The notes under the pieces: model-generated
Told to the model about the DNA's origin: nothing
The model's database searches: none
What the model saw: only the letters and a program-made list of their open reading frames with translations
NCBI GenBank assembly: GCA_964396595.1
Contig: CAYNFR010000015.1
Location: 1 to 64,000, forward strand
Reading direction: 5' to 3'
Length of the DNA stretch: 64,000 nt
DNA from: CAYNFR01 sp964396595
GTDB taxonomy: Bacteria; Bacteroidota; Bacteroidia; Chitinophagales; Saprospiraceae
Part shown: positions 43,838 through 51,621 of the stretch, piece by piece
Position numbering within the stretch: position 1 is the stretch's first letter
How the letters are laid out: each line of letters begins with the position of its first letter
Position numbers and translations under genes: made by a program

Positions 43838-45085
43838 CTATCTAATCTTTAAAGTAACAATACTTACAATCGCCAGTAAAACACCAACAATCCAAAACCT
43901 CGTAACTATCTTCGCCTCGTGTATTCCTTGCTTCTGATAATGATGATGCAACGGTGACATTAAAAACATCCGCCTTCCTTCTCCATACTTTCTTTTAGTA
44001 TACTTGAAATAACTTACTTGAAGAATTACTGACAAAGTCTCAATTAAAAAGATTCCACATATTAAAGGCAAAAGTATCTCCTTTCTTAATACTATAGCTA
44101 ATGTCGCTATGACACTTCCCAACGTAAGGCTTCCTGTATCCCCCATGAATACACGTGCTGGATATGAATTCCACCACAAGAAGCCTACACATGCACCTAT
44201 AAATGCAGCACAAAATATAACTATCTCCTCTGATCCAGGCAAGTAAAGTATACTGAGATAATCAGCAAACTGAAAGTTACTTGATACATAGGCAAAAATA
44301 GCGAAAGTAGTAGCTATAATGGCCGAAATCCCGGCAGCAAGACCATCCAGACCATCTGTAAGATTTGAACCATTGGATACTGCTGTGATCAAGAAGACAA
44401 TAAATGGAACAAATATTATTGTTACCATTACGTCCGAATTATCCCCGAGTAAGTCTGCTATCTTACGATAATCCAAATTATTCCCCTTTAAAAAAGGCAC
44501 ATTAGTCAATGATGATTTGACATATACATATGAACTGGCATCAGGAGAACTTGAATCAAGATATCGTACGATCTTATAATTGCCAGCTTCAGCCTCCTCG
44601 AATGTCATACGAACAACTATATCATTATGATACAACATTACAAAGCCGATAAATAAGCCAAGCAAAACTTGACCTAGTAGCTTAAATTTACTCTGAAGTC
44701 CAGACTTTGATTTTTTAAATACTTTAATATAATCATCTGCCAACCCTACACTACCCATCCACACTACAGAAACTAAAAGCAACAAGATATATATGTTCTG
44801 AAACTTCGAAACTAGTAATACCGGAACAATAATCGCCAGAATAATAATTATTCCACCCATAGTAGGTGTGCCTTCCTTTTCCTTCTGGCCTGCCAACCCT
44901 AAATCGCGCACCGATTCGCCGATTTGCAATGATTTCAAAGAGCTAATTATTCTGTTTCCAAAACTGATAGCAATAATCAAACTTATGATCATGCCTAGCG
45001 CAGCCCTGAAGCTTATATATTGAAATAGACCGGCACCGGGCCAGTCAAAATTCTTGTCAATAAATTCGAATAAGTAAACTAACAT
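43838..45085 (-). CDS. mraY: Phospho-MurNAc-pentapeptide transferase MraY
   Basis: Transfers phospho-MurNAc-pentapeptide to undecaprenyl phosphate, giving lipid I. Polytopic; family motifs KEGTPTMGG, the catalytic Asp pair GLADDYIK, SNLTDGLDGLAAG, FMGDTGSLTLG and the HHHYQKQG loop. At about 415 residues it is longer than E. coli MraY because of an insert between about residues 165 and 230, as in other Bacteroidota. I place the start at ATG 45085: the longer frame would start at TTG 45100, inside or next to a terminator T-run. A strong intrinsic terminator ends 17 nt before this ATG. Confidence 0.95.
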   Translation of the reverse strand: MLVYLFEFIDKNFDWPGAGLFQYISFRAALGMIISLIIAISFGNRIISSLKSLQIGESVRDLGLAGQKEKEGTPTMGGIIIILAIIVPVLLVSKFQNIYILLLLVSVVWMGSVGLADDYIKVFKKSKSGLQSKFKLLGQVLLGLFIGFVMLYHNDIVVRMTFEEAEAGNYKIVRYLDSSSPDASSYVYVKSSLTNVPFLKGNNLDYRKIADLLGDNSDVMVTIIFVPFIVFLITAVSNGSNLTDGLDGLAAGISAIIATTFAIFAYVSSNFQFADYLSILYLPGSEEIVIFCAAFIGACVGFLWWNSYPARVFMGDTGSLTLGSVIATLAIVLRKEILLPLICGIFLIETLSVILQVSYFKYTKRKYGEGRRMFLMSPLHHHYQKQGIHEAKIVTRFWIVGVLLAIVSIVTLKIR

Positions 45086-45101
45086 CTCATATACTATCAA
45101 T

Positions 45102-45146
45102 TAAAAAAAGCAGTGGGATCTAATCTTTATTAGATGCACCACTGCT
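45102..45146 (-). terminator. Strong intrinsic terminator inside the dcw cluster, before mraY
   Basis: On the minus strand AGCAGTGG (45139-45146) pairs with CCACTGCT (45109-45116), and inside it ATCTAAT (45129-45135) pairs with ATTAGAT (45118-45124) around an AAAG loop; a run of seven T follows (45103-45109). Both stems are perfect. It lies 41 nt after the murE stop and 17 nt before the mraY start, with no promoter box in between, so downstream genes need read-through or an upstream switch. Confidence 0.85.
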
Positions 45147-45186
45147 ACTGTTAAAACCAACCTGAGAATGATAATAGAACCTACTC

Positions 45187-46644
45187 TTATATATCCTTAA
45201 ACAAATATTGTTTTATTATTTCTTGATCACTAAAAAATTCCCTAATACCATTTATCTCTTGATAATCCTCATGACCCTTCCCGGCAATTAAAATTGTATC
45301 ATTCTTGTGGCTCGTTATCAGTGAAGTAATTATTGCACTCCTACGATCCTCCATTATAATCACCTTCTTCTTCTCATTCTCATCAAGTTTTTCCTCCATA
45401 TCGCGTATAATTCTTCTGGGATTCTCAAAACGCGGATTGTCACTGGTAAAAATCGAAATGTCACTATTCGCAGCCATTACTTTACCCATAATAGGTCGCT
45501 TGGACACATCACGATTTCCGCCACATCCTGCCACACAAATAAGTCTCCCCTCACTCATACTCCCCCTTAAAGTCCGTAAAACCTTCTCAAGAGCATCTGG
45601 TGTATGAGCATAATCTACAACCACTCGAGGATGTAAACTGACCACTTCCATTCTTCCCTTAGCAGGAGATAAACCACTCATCTTTTCCACAATAAGGTCA
45701 TCATCGACATTTAAAAACTCCTTGGCGCATGCATAGATTGCTAACAGGTTATATGCATTAAACTTTCCGGTAAGGCGCGTATAGAAGTTGATATCATTAA
45801 GCAATAACTGCATACCATAAACATCTTCACCAAGATATCTACATCTGTAATCCGTCAATCGGGTCAAACTGTAGCCCCTGTGTACACCTTTAAAATGCTC
45901 AACCATAACCTTTCCATTAGGATCGTCAATGTTCACGATACCAATTGAATCTTCATCGAGACTATCAAAAAAACTCCTTTTAGCAGAAATATAATTCTTG
46001 AAAGTACCATGATAATCTAGATGATCATGTGTGATATTAGTAAAAATCCCACCACCATAACGAACACCCGCAATACGCCTCTGATGTGCCGCATGCGAAC
46101 TCACTTCCATGAATACATATTGACATCCATGCTCAGACATTAAACGTAATGTCATATTAAGTGAAATAACATCCGGAGTAGTAAGATCACTTGAGAACTT
46201 CTCATCGTTGATCATTATTTCAATCGTCGAAATCAATCCGACTCTATACCCCAATTCTTTAAAGAGGTAATATAATAAGGTAGCCACCGTAGTTTTTCCA
46301 TTAGTTCCGGTAACACCTATTAAAATCAGTTTTTCGGATGGCCTATCATAATAATTAGCCGCGATCTTTCCTAAGTCTTCCCTTATATCACGACTGATGA
46401 TATAACACACACTTTCAATTAATGTATCAGGTAATTTTTCACATAATATCGCTGTCGCACCTGCTTCGATAGCCCTATTGATAAAATCATGACCATCAGA
46501 GCTTGTGCCTTTTATCGCTACAAATAGATAATTACCACTTACTTTTCTTGAATCCAGTTCCACTCCTTCGAGCAGAATATTTGGGTTTCCTTTTATTTCA
46601 ATACTTCCTGATTCAGGAAGTAATTCATTCAATTTTTTCATCAC
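45187..46644 (-). CDS. murE: UDP-MurNAc-Ala-Glu:diaminopimelate ligase MurE
   Basis: Adds the third amino acid to the peptidoglycan stem peptide. A 485-residue Mur ligase with the P-loop GVTGTNGKTTVATLL, the TTPD/EVSSHA segments (SDLTTPDVISL, FMEVSSHAAHQRRI), VDYAHTPDALEKVL, and DNPRFENP. In characterised enzymes the DNPR motif specifies meso-diaminopimelate, so the wall is predicted to be of the DAP type. It follows ftsI after 6 nt; a terminator comes after it. Confidence 0.96.
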   Translation of the reverse strand: MMKKLNELLPESGSIEIKGNPNILLEGVELDSRKVSGNYLFVAIKGTSSDGHDFINRAIEAGATAILCEKLPDTLIESVCYIISRDIREDLGKIAANYYDRPSEKLILIGVTGTNGKTTVATLLYYLFKELGYRVGLISTIEIMINDEKFSSDLTTPDVISLNMTLRLMSEHGCQYVFMEVSSHAAHQRRIAGVRYGGGIFTNITHDHLDYHGTFKNYISAKRSFFDSLDEDSIGIVNIDDPNGKVMVEHFKGVHRGYSLTRLTDYRCRYLGEDVYGMQLLLNDINFYTRLTGKFNAYNLLAIYACAKEFLNVDDDLIVEKMSGLSPAKGRMEVVSLHPRVVVDYAHTPDALEKVLRTLRGSMSEGRLICVAGCGGNRDVSKRPIMGKVMAANSDISIFTSDNPRFENPRRIIRDMEEKLDENEKKKVIIMEDRRSAIITSLITSHKNDTILIAGKGHEDYQEINGIREFFSDQEIIKQYLFKDI

Positions 46645-46650
46645 GCTTAC

Positions 46651-48768
46651 CTAATTAAGATAAAGAGTGATCTCGTTTTTAGTTATTTCATTTCCCGGAC
46701 GGATCGACTGTCGTATTACTTTACCATAACCATCCACCTTGACTTTCATTCCTATATTTTCAAGAACATAAATTGCGTCTCTTGGGCCCATACCTTGTAC
46801 ATCTGGTACAGTATTGGTTGAAATTAAAGCCTTCGAATTAAGCACTTCTCCAAAATCACTTGAATACCCCTTCACCCAACTACCTACCGACTTAAAAGGA
46901 ATCTCTAACGTATTAAATATCTGTGCGTAATCTCCTTCTTGTCCGTAGTATTTACCTTTGAATTTACCTGGAATGTCTTTGGTGTTTTTGATGGCATACT
47001 CTGTCGGCTCCAATGCTTGAACCCAATCCATTATCCTCTTGAATACCGGCCCTGCCACAACATTGCCGTAATATTTTGAGCCATTCAATCCATAGATCAC
47101 TACGATCATAGAATACTTAGGGTTAGAAGATGGCCAATATCCCACAAAAGATGCATTATACTGTATCTCTCCGCCATTGTATCCTAACTTGGCAGTACCG
47201 GTCTTTCCTGCAAAAGTGTATGCTCTTGATTTAAGATTCGTAGCCGAACCTCTCTCCACTACACCTTCAAGCATGGCCTGAAGTGCTTCGATATTCTGCT
47301 TTTGAGCAATGGGCTCTTTAGATCTGGAAGGCTTTATTTTCTTTAGTACTTTCTCCCCTTTTTTAATCTCAGAAACTAAATAAGGTCTCATTCTATATCC
47401 GTCATTCGCCACAGTATTATAAAAATTCAGTATTTGCAATGGCGTATATTGAACCTCGTAACCATGCGCCATCCATGGTATAGTTGTATTGTACCAGTTC
47501 TTTTTGTCCTTTACAGGATCTTTTACCTGCGGCTGGGGCTCACCTTGAATATCAACATCCGTCGGTGAATACATGCCAAATTGATTCAAGCGTGATGCAA
47601 ACTGAGACCAATTCTTAGTTTTATTGTAAAACTCATCAGCAGCAGAAGCGATTCCGACATTAGAAGATTTTTCTAGAGCCACTCTCAATTCACCTTCAGT
47701 AATTCCATTATTACCACTATCATGCATGAGATGCCCATAAAAATTCTTCTTACCCATCGAAAAATCCACTACAGAACTCGGCTTGTAAGCATTATCTTCA
47801 AGCAGTGCCAGCACCGTAGCTGCCTTCATCGTACTACCAGGTTCGGAGCTGTGCGCAATCGCAAAATTTTTAAACTCTCCTATGACGCCATTAGCATTTT
47901 TAGATAAATTGGAAATCGCTTTAATCTTACCTGTGCTAACCTCCATGATTACCGCAGTCGCTGCCTGACCTCCGGACTCTTTCAACCCACGCAACAATTC
48001 ATTGTGCATAACATCTTGAAGTCCGATATCAATCGTCGTCACGATATCATTACCTCTTATGATTTCAAACTCCGTAGGATCAAAAACAGGAATGTACAAA
48101 TCAGGTGCTACACGTTTCATATAGGTCTTCTTCTGTTCTCCCTGCAATAGCGTATTATAATAATGCTCTAATCCTACACGAAAAGAATCACGATCTATAC
48201 CTATAGTCCTAGCTGCCAAGTCTTTAAATGGCCGTTGTCTGCGATACTTTCTAAGCTTGATAATACCACCCTTGTATTGTCCCTTCTCAAAGAGAGGTAA
48301 CTCACTCAGTTTTTTCATCTTAAAATGATCAATATCATCAGCTATCAATAGATTCCTATTGCCACCGGATTGTTTCTTTATATAAGATACCCGTGCACTG
48401 ACAATCTTGCCTTTCCACTCGTGAGGAGAATATTTTCCCACTACAGTTGCCAAACCTGCTGCCAGTCCATCAATATTGGCATAAAAATCCTTATCGCTAG
48501 GCGCTACAGGATCCATCCGTATGTCAAAGAACTCAACTGACGAAGCCAAAATACTTTTGCCATCGTCCGCCAAAATCTGCCCTCTTTCAGTCTTCATTGG
48601 CCGCCAAACCATATAATTTCTATCTTTTTTGGCTCGCCATTCATCTCTTTCAAGAACAGATATGACAAAAACTCTATACCCTATCAATACTGCCAACAGA
48701 ATGAATACAAACAGCACAAAGTACACTCTGTACAACAACTCATTCTTGCGATCTTGACTAGGCATCAA
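46651..48768 (-). CDS. ftsI: Septal transpeptidase FtsI (PBP3) with PASTA domain
   Basis: A 705-residue class B penicillin-binding protein. One membrane helix (about 13-33) anchors it; the pedestal region follows. The transpeptidase carries the active-site Ser in EPGSTMKAA (SxxK), SSN in EKSSNVGIA and KTGTAK. The last about 65 residues form a PASTA domain (NTVPDVQGMGPRDAIYVLENIGMKV), uncommon in Proteobacteria but common in Bacteroidota FtsI. It overlaps ftsL by 11 nt. Confidence 0.95.
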   Translation of the reverse strand: MMPSQDRKNELLYRVYFVLFVFILLAVLIGYRVFVISVLERDEWRAKKDRNYMVWRPMKTERGQILADDGKSILASSVEFFDIRMDPVAPSDKDFYANIDGLAAGLATVVGKYSPHEWKGKIVSARVSYIKKQSGGNRNLLIADDIDHFKMKKLSELPLFEKGQYKGGIIKLRKYRRQRPFKDLAARTIGIDRDSFRVGLEHYYNTLLQGEQKKTYMKRVAPDLYIPVFDPTEFEIIRGNDIVTTIDIGLQDVMHNELLRGLKESGGQAATAVIMEVSTGKIKAISNLSKNANGVIGEFKNFAIAHSSEPGSTMKAATVLALLEDNAYKPSSVVDFSMGKKNFYGHLMHDSGNNGITEGELRVALEKSSNVGIASAADEFYNKTKNWSQFASRLNQFGMYSPTDVDIQGEPQPQVKDPVKDKKNWYNTTIPWMAHGYEVQYTPLQILNFYNTVANDGYRMRPYLVSEIKKGEKVLKKIKPSRSKEPIAQKQNIEALQAMLEGVVERGSATNLKSRAYTFAGKTGTAKLGYNGGEIQYNASFVGYWPSSNPKYSMIVVIYGLNGSKYYGNVVAGPVFKRIMDWVQALEPTEYAIKNTKDIPGKFKGKYYGQEGDYAQIFNTLEIPFKSVGSWVKGYSSDFGEVLNSKALISTNTVPDVQGMGPRDAIYVLENIGMKVKVDGYGKVIRQSIRPGNEITKNEITLYLN

Positions 48769-49063
48769 TTTTCTTAATTTTTTTCGGAATACGAACCTCT
48801 TTAGTCATATCCACCCCCTTTACATCTTTGATGACTTCATGCATCGTCCCCTCAAACATCATTTTTTGCAATATTGAAAAGTACTCCTGTCTGACATCTT
48901 CTGTTTCTTTATGCACTTTGTCAATTCTTCTTATCTTATTTTCAGCACTATGAACAGTACCTATGTAAAATAATGTCAACATACACACCAATCCAAAATA
49001 TGGCAACCAGTCATACAGTCCAAATTTTTTATTTTTAGTAGCCATTCTATTTAGTTTTTTCAA
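48758..49063 (-). CDS. ftsL: Cell division protein FtsL-like
   Basis: A 101-residue bitopic protein: a basic N-terminus, one membrane segment (about 22-40, LPYFGLVCMLTLFYIGTVH) and a coiled-coil-like periplasmic helix (RIDKVHKETEDVRQEYFSILQKMM), fitting FtsL in the complex with FtsQ and DivIC/FtsB. Position between rsmH and ftsI supports the name; sequence conservation in this family is poor. A start at 49045 (MATKNKK) would remove the 17-nt overlap with rsmH and is equally likely. Confidence 0.82.
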   Translation of the reverse strand: MKKLNRMATKNKKFGLYDWLPYFGLVCMLTLFYIGTVHSAENKIRRIDKVHKETEDVRQEYFSILQKMMFEGTMHEVIKDVKGVDMTKEVRIPKKIKKIDA

Positions 49064-49946
49064 GCACCCTCAGTTTAGCACTTCGAGCCCTTGGATTAAT
49101 TCTGCATTCTTCTACACTAGCCATTATTGGCTTCTTATTTATCCATTTTATTTTCCAATCAATCTCACTATCTCTCGACAATTCCTGAAAGACTCTAACC
49201 ACCTCCTTTACGATTTTATCCTCAAGAGAATGATAAGACATAACAACCATCCTTCCATTTAATTTCAAACTCCTTATAGCTGATTCAAGAAACGTCCGCA
49301 ATGCAGATAATTCATCATTCACCTCAATACGCAACGCCTGAAAAACCTGCGCCTTATATCGATTCTTGTCCCCAATACTCACTCTATCCAGCATCTCGAC
49401 AAAAGCTGCAGAAGAATCAACTTTATTACGACTTCGATTCTCAACTATAACTTTAGCAAGTGTCTTCGCATTCCGAACTTCACCGTACGCAGAAAAAATT
49501 CGCTGCAATTGCTCTGCTGAATAAGCATTAAGAATGTCCTTGGCCGTAACAGATACCGAATCATTCATTCGCATATCTAGCGGCCCTTCAAATCTGAAGG
49601 AAAAGCCTCTCGAACCTACATCCAGCTGATGAGAAGACACCCCGAGATCAGCAAGCACACCATCTATTTCAACTTTACCTAGATACTCAAGAAAATTTGA
49701 AATGTATTTATAGTTAGACCAGATCAATTCGAACCGATCATCATCAATTACATTATTCAAAGCTTCTTTGTCGTGGTCAAAAGCTATTAGAAACCCTTTG
49801 GCATCTAATCTATTTAAAATCGGTCTTGAATGGCCTCCTCCCCCAAACGTCGCATCCACATATACACCACCTCTATCTTCTATCAAATAATCAAGACAAG
49901 CGTCGAGCATCACCGGTATGTGATATTCCCCTTTTGACTCAATCAT
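49047..49946 (-). CDS. rsmH: 16S rRNA (cytosine-1402-N4)-methyltransferase RsmH
   Basis: SAM-dependent enzyme (formerly MraW) that methylates C1402 in the ribosomal P site. Motifs: HIPVMLDACLDYL, the SAM site VDATFGGGGHSRPIL, DLGVSSHQLDVGSRGFSFR, LDMRMN and SYHSLEDKIVKE. I choose the ATG at 49946 (MIESKGEY), which overlaps the mraZ stop by 8 nt; the longer frame to 49982 would overlap mraZ by 44 nt without conserved residues. Confidence 0.95.
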   Translation of the reverse strand: MIESKGEYHIPVMLDACLDYLIEDRGGVYVDATFGGGGHSRPILNRLDAKGFLIAFDHDKEALNNVIDDDRFELIWSNYKYISNFLEYLGKVEIDGVLADLGVSSHQLDVGSRGFSFRFEGPLDMRMNDSVSVTAKDILNAYSAEQLQRIFSAYGEVRNAKTLAKVIVENRSRNKVDSSAAFVEMLDRVSIGDKNRYKAQVFQALRIEVNDELSALRTFLESAIRSLKLNGRMVVMSYHSLEDKIVKEVVRVFQELSRDSEIDWKIKWINKKPIMASVEECRINPRARSAKLRVLEKTK

Positions 49947-50397
49947 GACTTCTATCAGATTTAGAAAAAACTTGATGAGCAATAGAAGAAAAATCTTCCG
50001 GCTCTTGACTGATCATTTGCTCATATCGATCCTTAGACCATAATTCTATGAGCTGTTGATAGGCAAAAACCATAACATCTGCCTGAATGCCCGCATAATC
50101 CATCAGACTCTTCGGTAGCAAAATTCTCGAGGCACTATCAATTCTTATTTCAGAAGCCCCTCGATAAAAATATCTCACTACTTGCCTGTGCTGACTATCA
50201 TACAAGTTCAATCTCTCAAATTCTTCAACTTTCAGATCCCAAACTTTTTTGGGATACAAGATCAAATGTTTCTCAAAACCTCTATTGATTACAAACTCTT
50301 CTTGCTCAGCGCCCAGCTGACGAAGTAGTGCGGATGGCAACCTCAATCGGCCTTTATCATCCAGCCTGCAATCAAATTCTCCAGTCAGTCGGAACAC
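49939..50397 (-). CDS. mraZ: Transcriptional regulator MraZ
   Basis: A 152-residue protein with two SpoVT/AbrB-like domains that in E. coli and other bacteria binds upstream of its own operon and represses dcw. First domain: GEFDCRLDDKGRLRLPSALL; second: RIDSASRILLPKSLMDYAGI. The start is GTG at 50397, as an ATG is lacking and MFRLTGEF aligns with family starts. It is the first gene of the cluster; a GTGGG-type operator candidate lies 38-52 nt upstream. Confidence 0.95.
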   Translation of the reverse strand: MFRLTGEFDCRLDDKGRLRLPSALLRQLGAEQEEFVINRGFEKHLILYPKKVWDLKVEEFERLNLYDSQHRQVVRYFYRGASEIRIDSASRILLPKSLMDYAGIQADVMVFAYQQLIELWSKDRYEQMISQEPEDFSSIAHQVFSKSDRSHD

Positions 50398-50416
50398 CTT
50401 TTTTTCTTAGTCAGGT

Positions 50417-50424
50417 CAAATGTA
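50417..50424 (-). promoter_or_regulatory. Candidate proximal promoter of the dcw cluster (-7 box)
   Basis: Minus-strand TACATTTG fits TAnnTTTG, 19 nt before the GTG start of mraZ. A TTTG lies 24 nt upstream, longer than the usual 19-21 nt spacing. A second box, TATATTTG at 50590-50597, could serve a longer transcript. Confidence 0.45.
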
Positions 50425-50449
50425 GAAAGCGATTCCCACTTTCTACCAC
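50422..50449 (-). promoter_or_regulatory. Putative MraZ operator overlapping a perfect inverted repeat
   Basis: On the minus strand GTGGT (50445-50449) and GTGGG (50435-50439) are spaced exactly 10 bp, the arrangement of the TGGGN/GTGGG repeats that MraZ recognises in characterised bacteria. The same place has a perfect 8-bp inverted repeat GTAGAAAG (50422-50429) and CTTTCTAC (50439-50446) that overlaps the -7 box. Binding by MraZ is an inference from family knowledge and position. Confidence 0.5.
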
Positions 50450-50808
50450 AAATCAACATATTATTTTTTCCTAAATATGATAAATAATCATCATATGTAT
50501 AACTTTGTAAACAATATGTTTATATAATATCAACAATCTTAATACAAATGATCGAAAATCAGGCTCTGACTAGCCCAGGTTGGATAAGACAAATATATAA
50601 CATTTTTATATAATATATTATATGTTGATAGTCAATTATGCATGTTTTTTTTCTTAGCGCATTATATAAAAGCATTATCATCCAACGCTAGTCACAAAAC
50701 ATCAGCTATGTTCTTTACCAGATAAAAGCTAAGTAGGCACGCTTATTCTTTATTTCGAATGTGCGACAGAAAGAGCTCGATTATGTGAAGAGATTAATCG
50801 TAAGGCAA

Positions 50809-51540
50809 TTAAGCAAGATAGTATTGCCGAATATTTCGAAGGCGAAGCATAATAACGCCTCTGATGGCTTCTTTGATGATACCAATATTCATTTTGGATA
50901 TGCCTAATACTCTATCTTTAAATACGATAGGTACTTCTTTAATCCTAAAGTTAAGCTTATACAAGACATATTTCATCTCTATCTGGAAGCCGTAGCCTGT
51001 CAAACCTATTCTGTCCAAGTTTATAGCACGTAATGCTTGACGGCTGTAGCATATAAATCCGGCTGTAGGATCAAGTATGGGCATAGCTGTAATCAATCTG
51101 ACATACAATGATCCTCCTCGACTGATAAATATTCGATCTTTTCCCCAGTCTTGTACCCCTCCGCCCTTTACATATCTAGATCCGACCACCACATCGGCTT
51201 GACCCTCTACTATAGGCGCACTCAATCTCGGGAGGTCTAGCGGATCATGACTAAAGTCCGCATCCATCTCATAAATCAAATCAAACCCTGCCTCCAGAGC
51301 ATACTTAAAACCAGCAATATATGCTGTTCCCAATCCCAATTTTCCTTTGCGACGCAATAGATGTATTCTATTCGAATCCTTATCGGAGGAGATCATAGCG
51401 TCTACCAAATTACCTGTGCCATCAGGAGAATCGTCATCTACGATGAGTACTTGATAATTGTCGTGAGCGAGGACAGCCGAGATGATAGCAGCCACATTTT
51501 CGATTTCATTGTAGGTCGGAATGATTACTAAATGTCTCAA
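50809..51540 (-). CDS. Polyprenol-phosphate mannosyltransferase-like glycosyltransferase (GT2, DPM1-like)
   Basis: A 243-residue GT-A glycosyltransferase. Motifs: VIIPTYNEIENV, VDDDSPDGT, the DxD-type EMDADFSHDP and VVGSRYVKGGGVQDWG, which are those of dolichol/polyprenol-phosphate mannose synthases. It lacks C-terminal membrane segments, so it is the single-domain soluble type that makes a lipid-linked sugar for glycan or protein modification. The actual sugar is not provable. It lies upstream of mraZ on the same strand but 411 bp away. Confidence 0.88.
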   Translation of the reverse strand: MRHLVIIPTYNEIENVAAIISAVLAHDNYQVLIVDDDSPDGTGNLVDAMISSDKDSNRIHLLRRKGKLGLGTAYIAGFKYALEAGFDLIYEMDADFSHDPLDLPRLSAPIVEGQADVVVGSRYVKGGGVQDWGKDRIFISRGGSLYVRLITAMPILDPTAGFICYSRQALRAINLDRIGLTGYGFQIEMKYVLYKLNFRIKEVPIVFKDRVLGISKMNIGIIKEAIRGVIMLRLRNIRQYYLA

Positions 51541-51621
51541 GTTAGATTTCTAAGACGGCAATATTAAAGAAAAAAATAATATATAACCCTATCTATCGCT
51601 CATTTTGATAAATAGGACACC

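Larger units (their letters stand above)
50398..50808. other. 411-bp control region upstream of mraZ
   Basis: Very AT-rich. Contains two minus-strand -7 boxes (TACATTTG at 50417-50424 and TATATTTG at 50590-50597), the inverted repeat and GTGGG repeats described separately, and long AT runs around 50600-50630. No coding sequence. Confidence 0.55.

Noticed and set aside
43838..45100. mraY start at TTG 45100
   Set aside because: This codon lies just after the terminator T-run; the ATG at 45085 gives the usual MraY N-terminus.
50500..50507. TAACTTTG box on the plus strand upstream of mraZ
   Set aside because: No plus-strand gene, terminator or spaced TTTG element goes with it; chance in AT-rich DNA.
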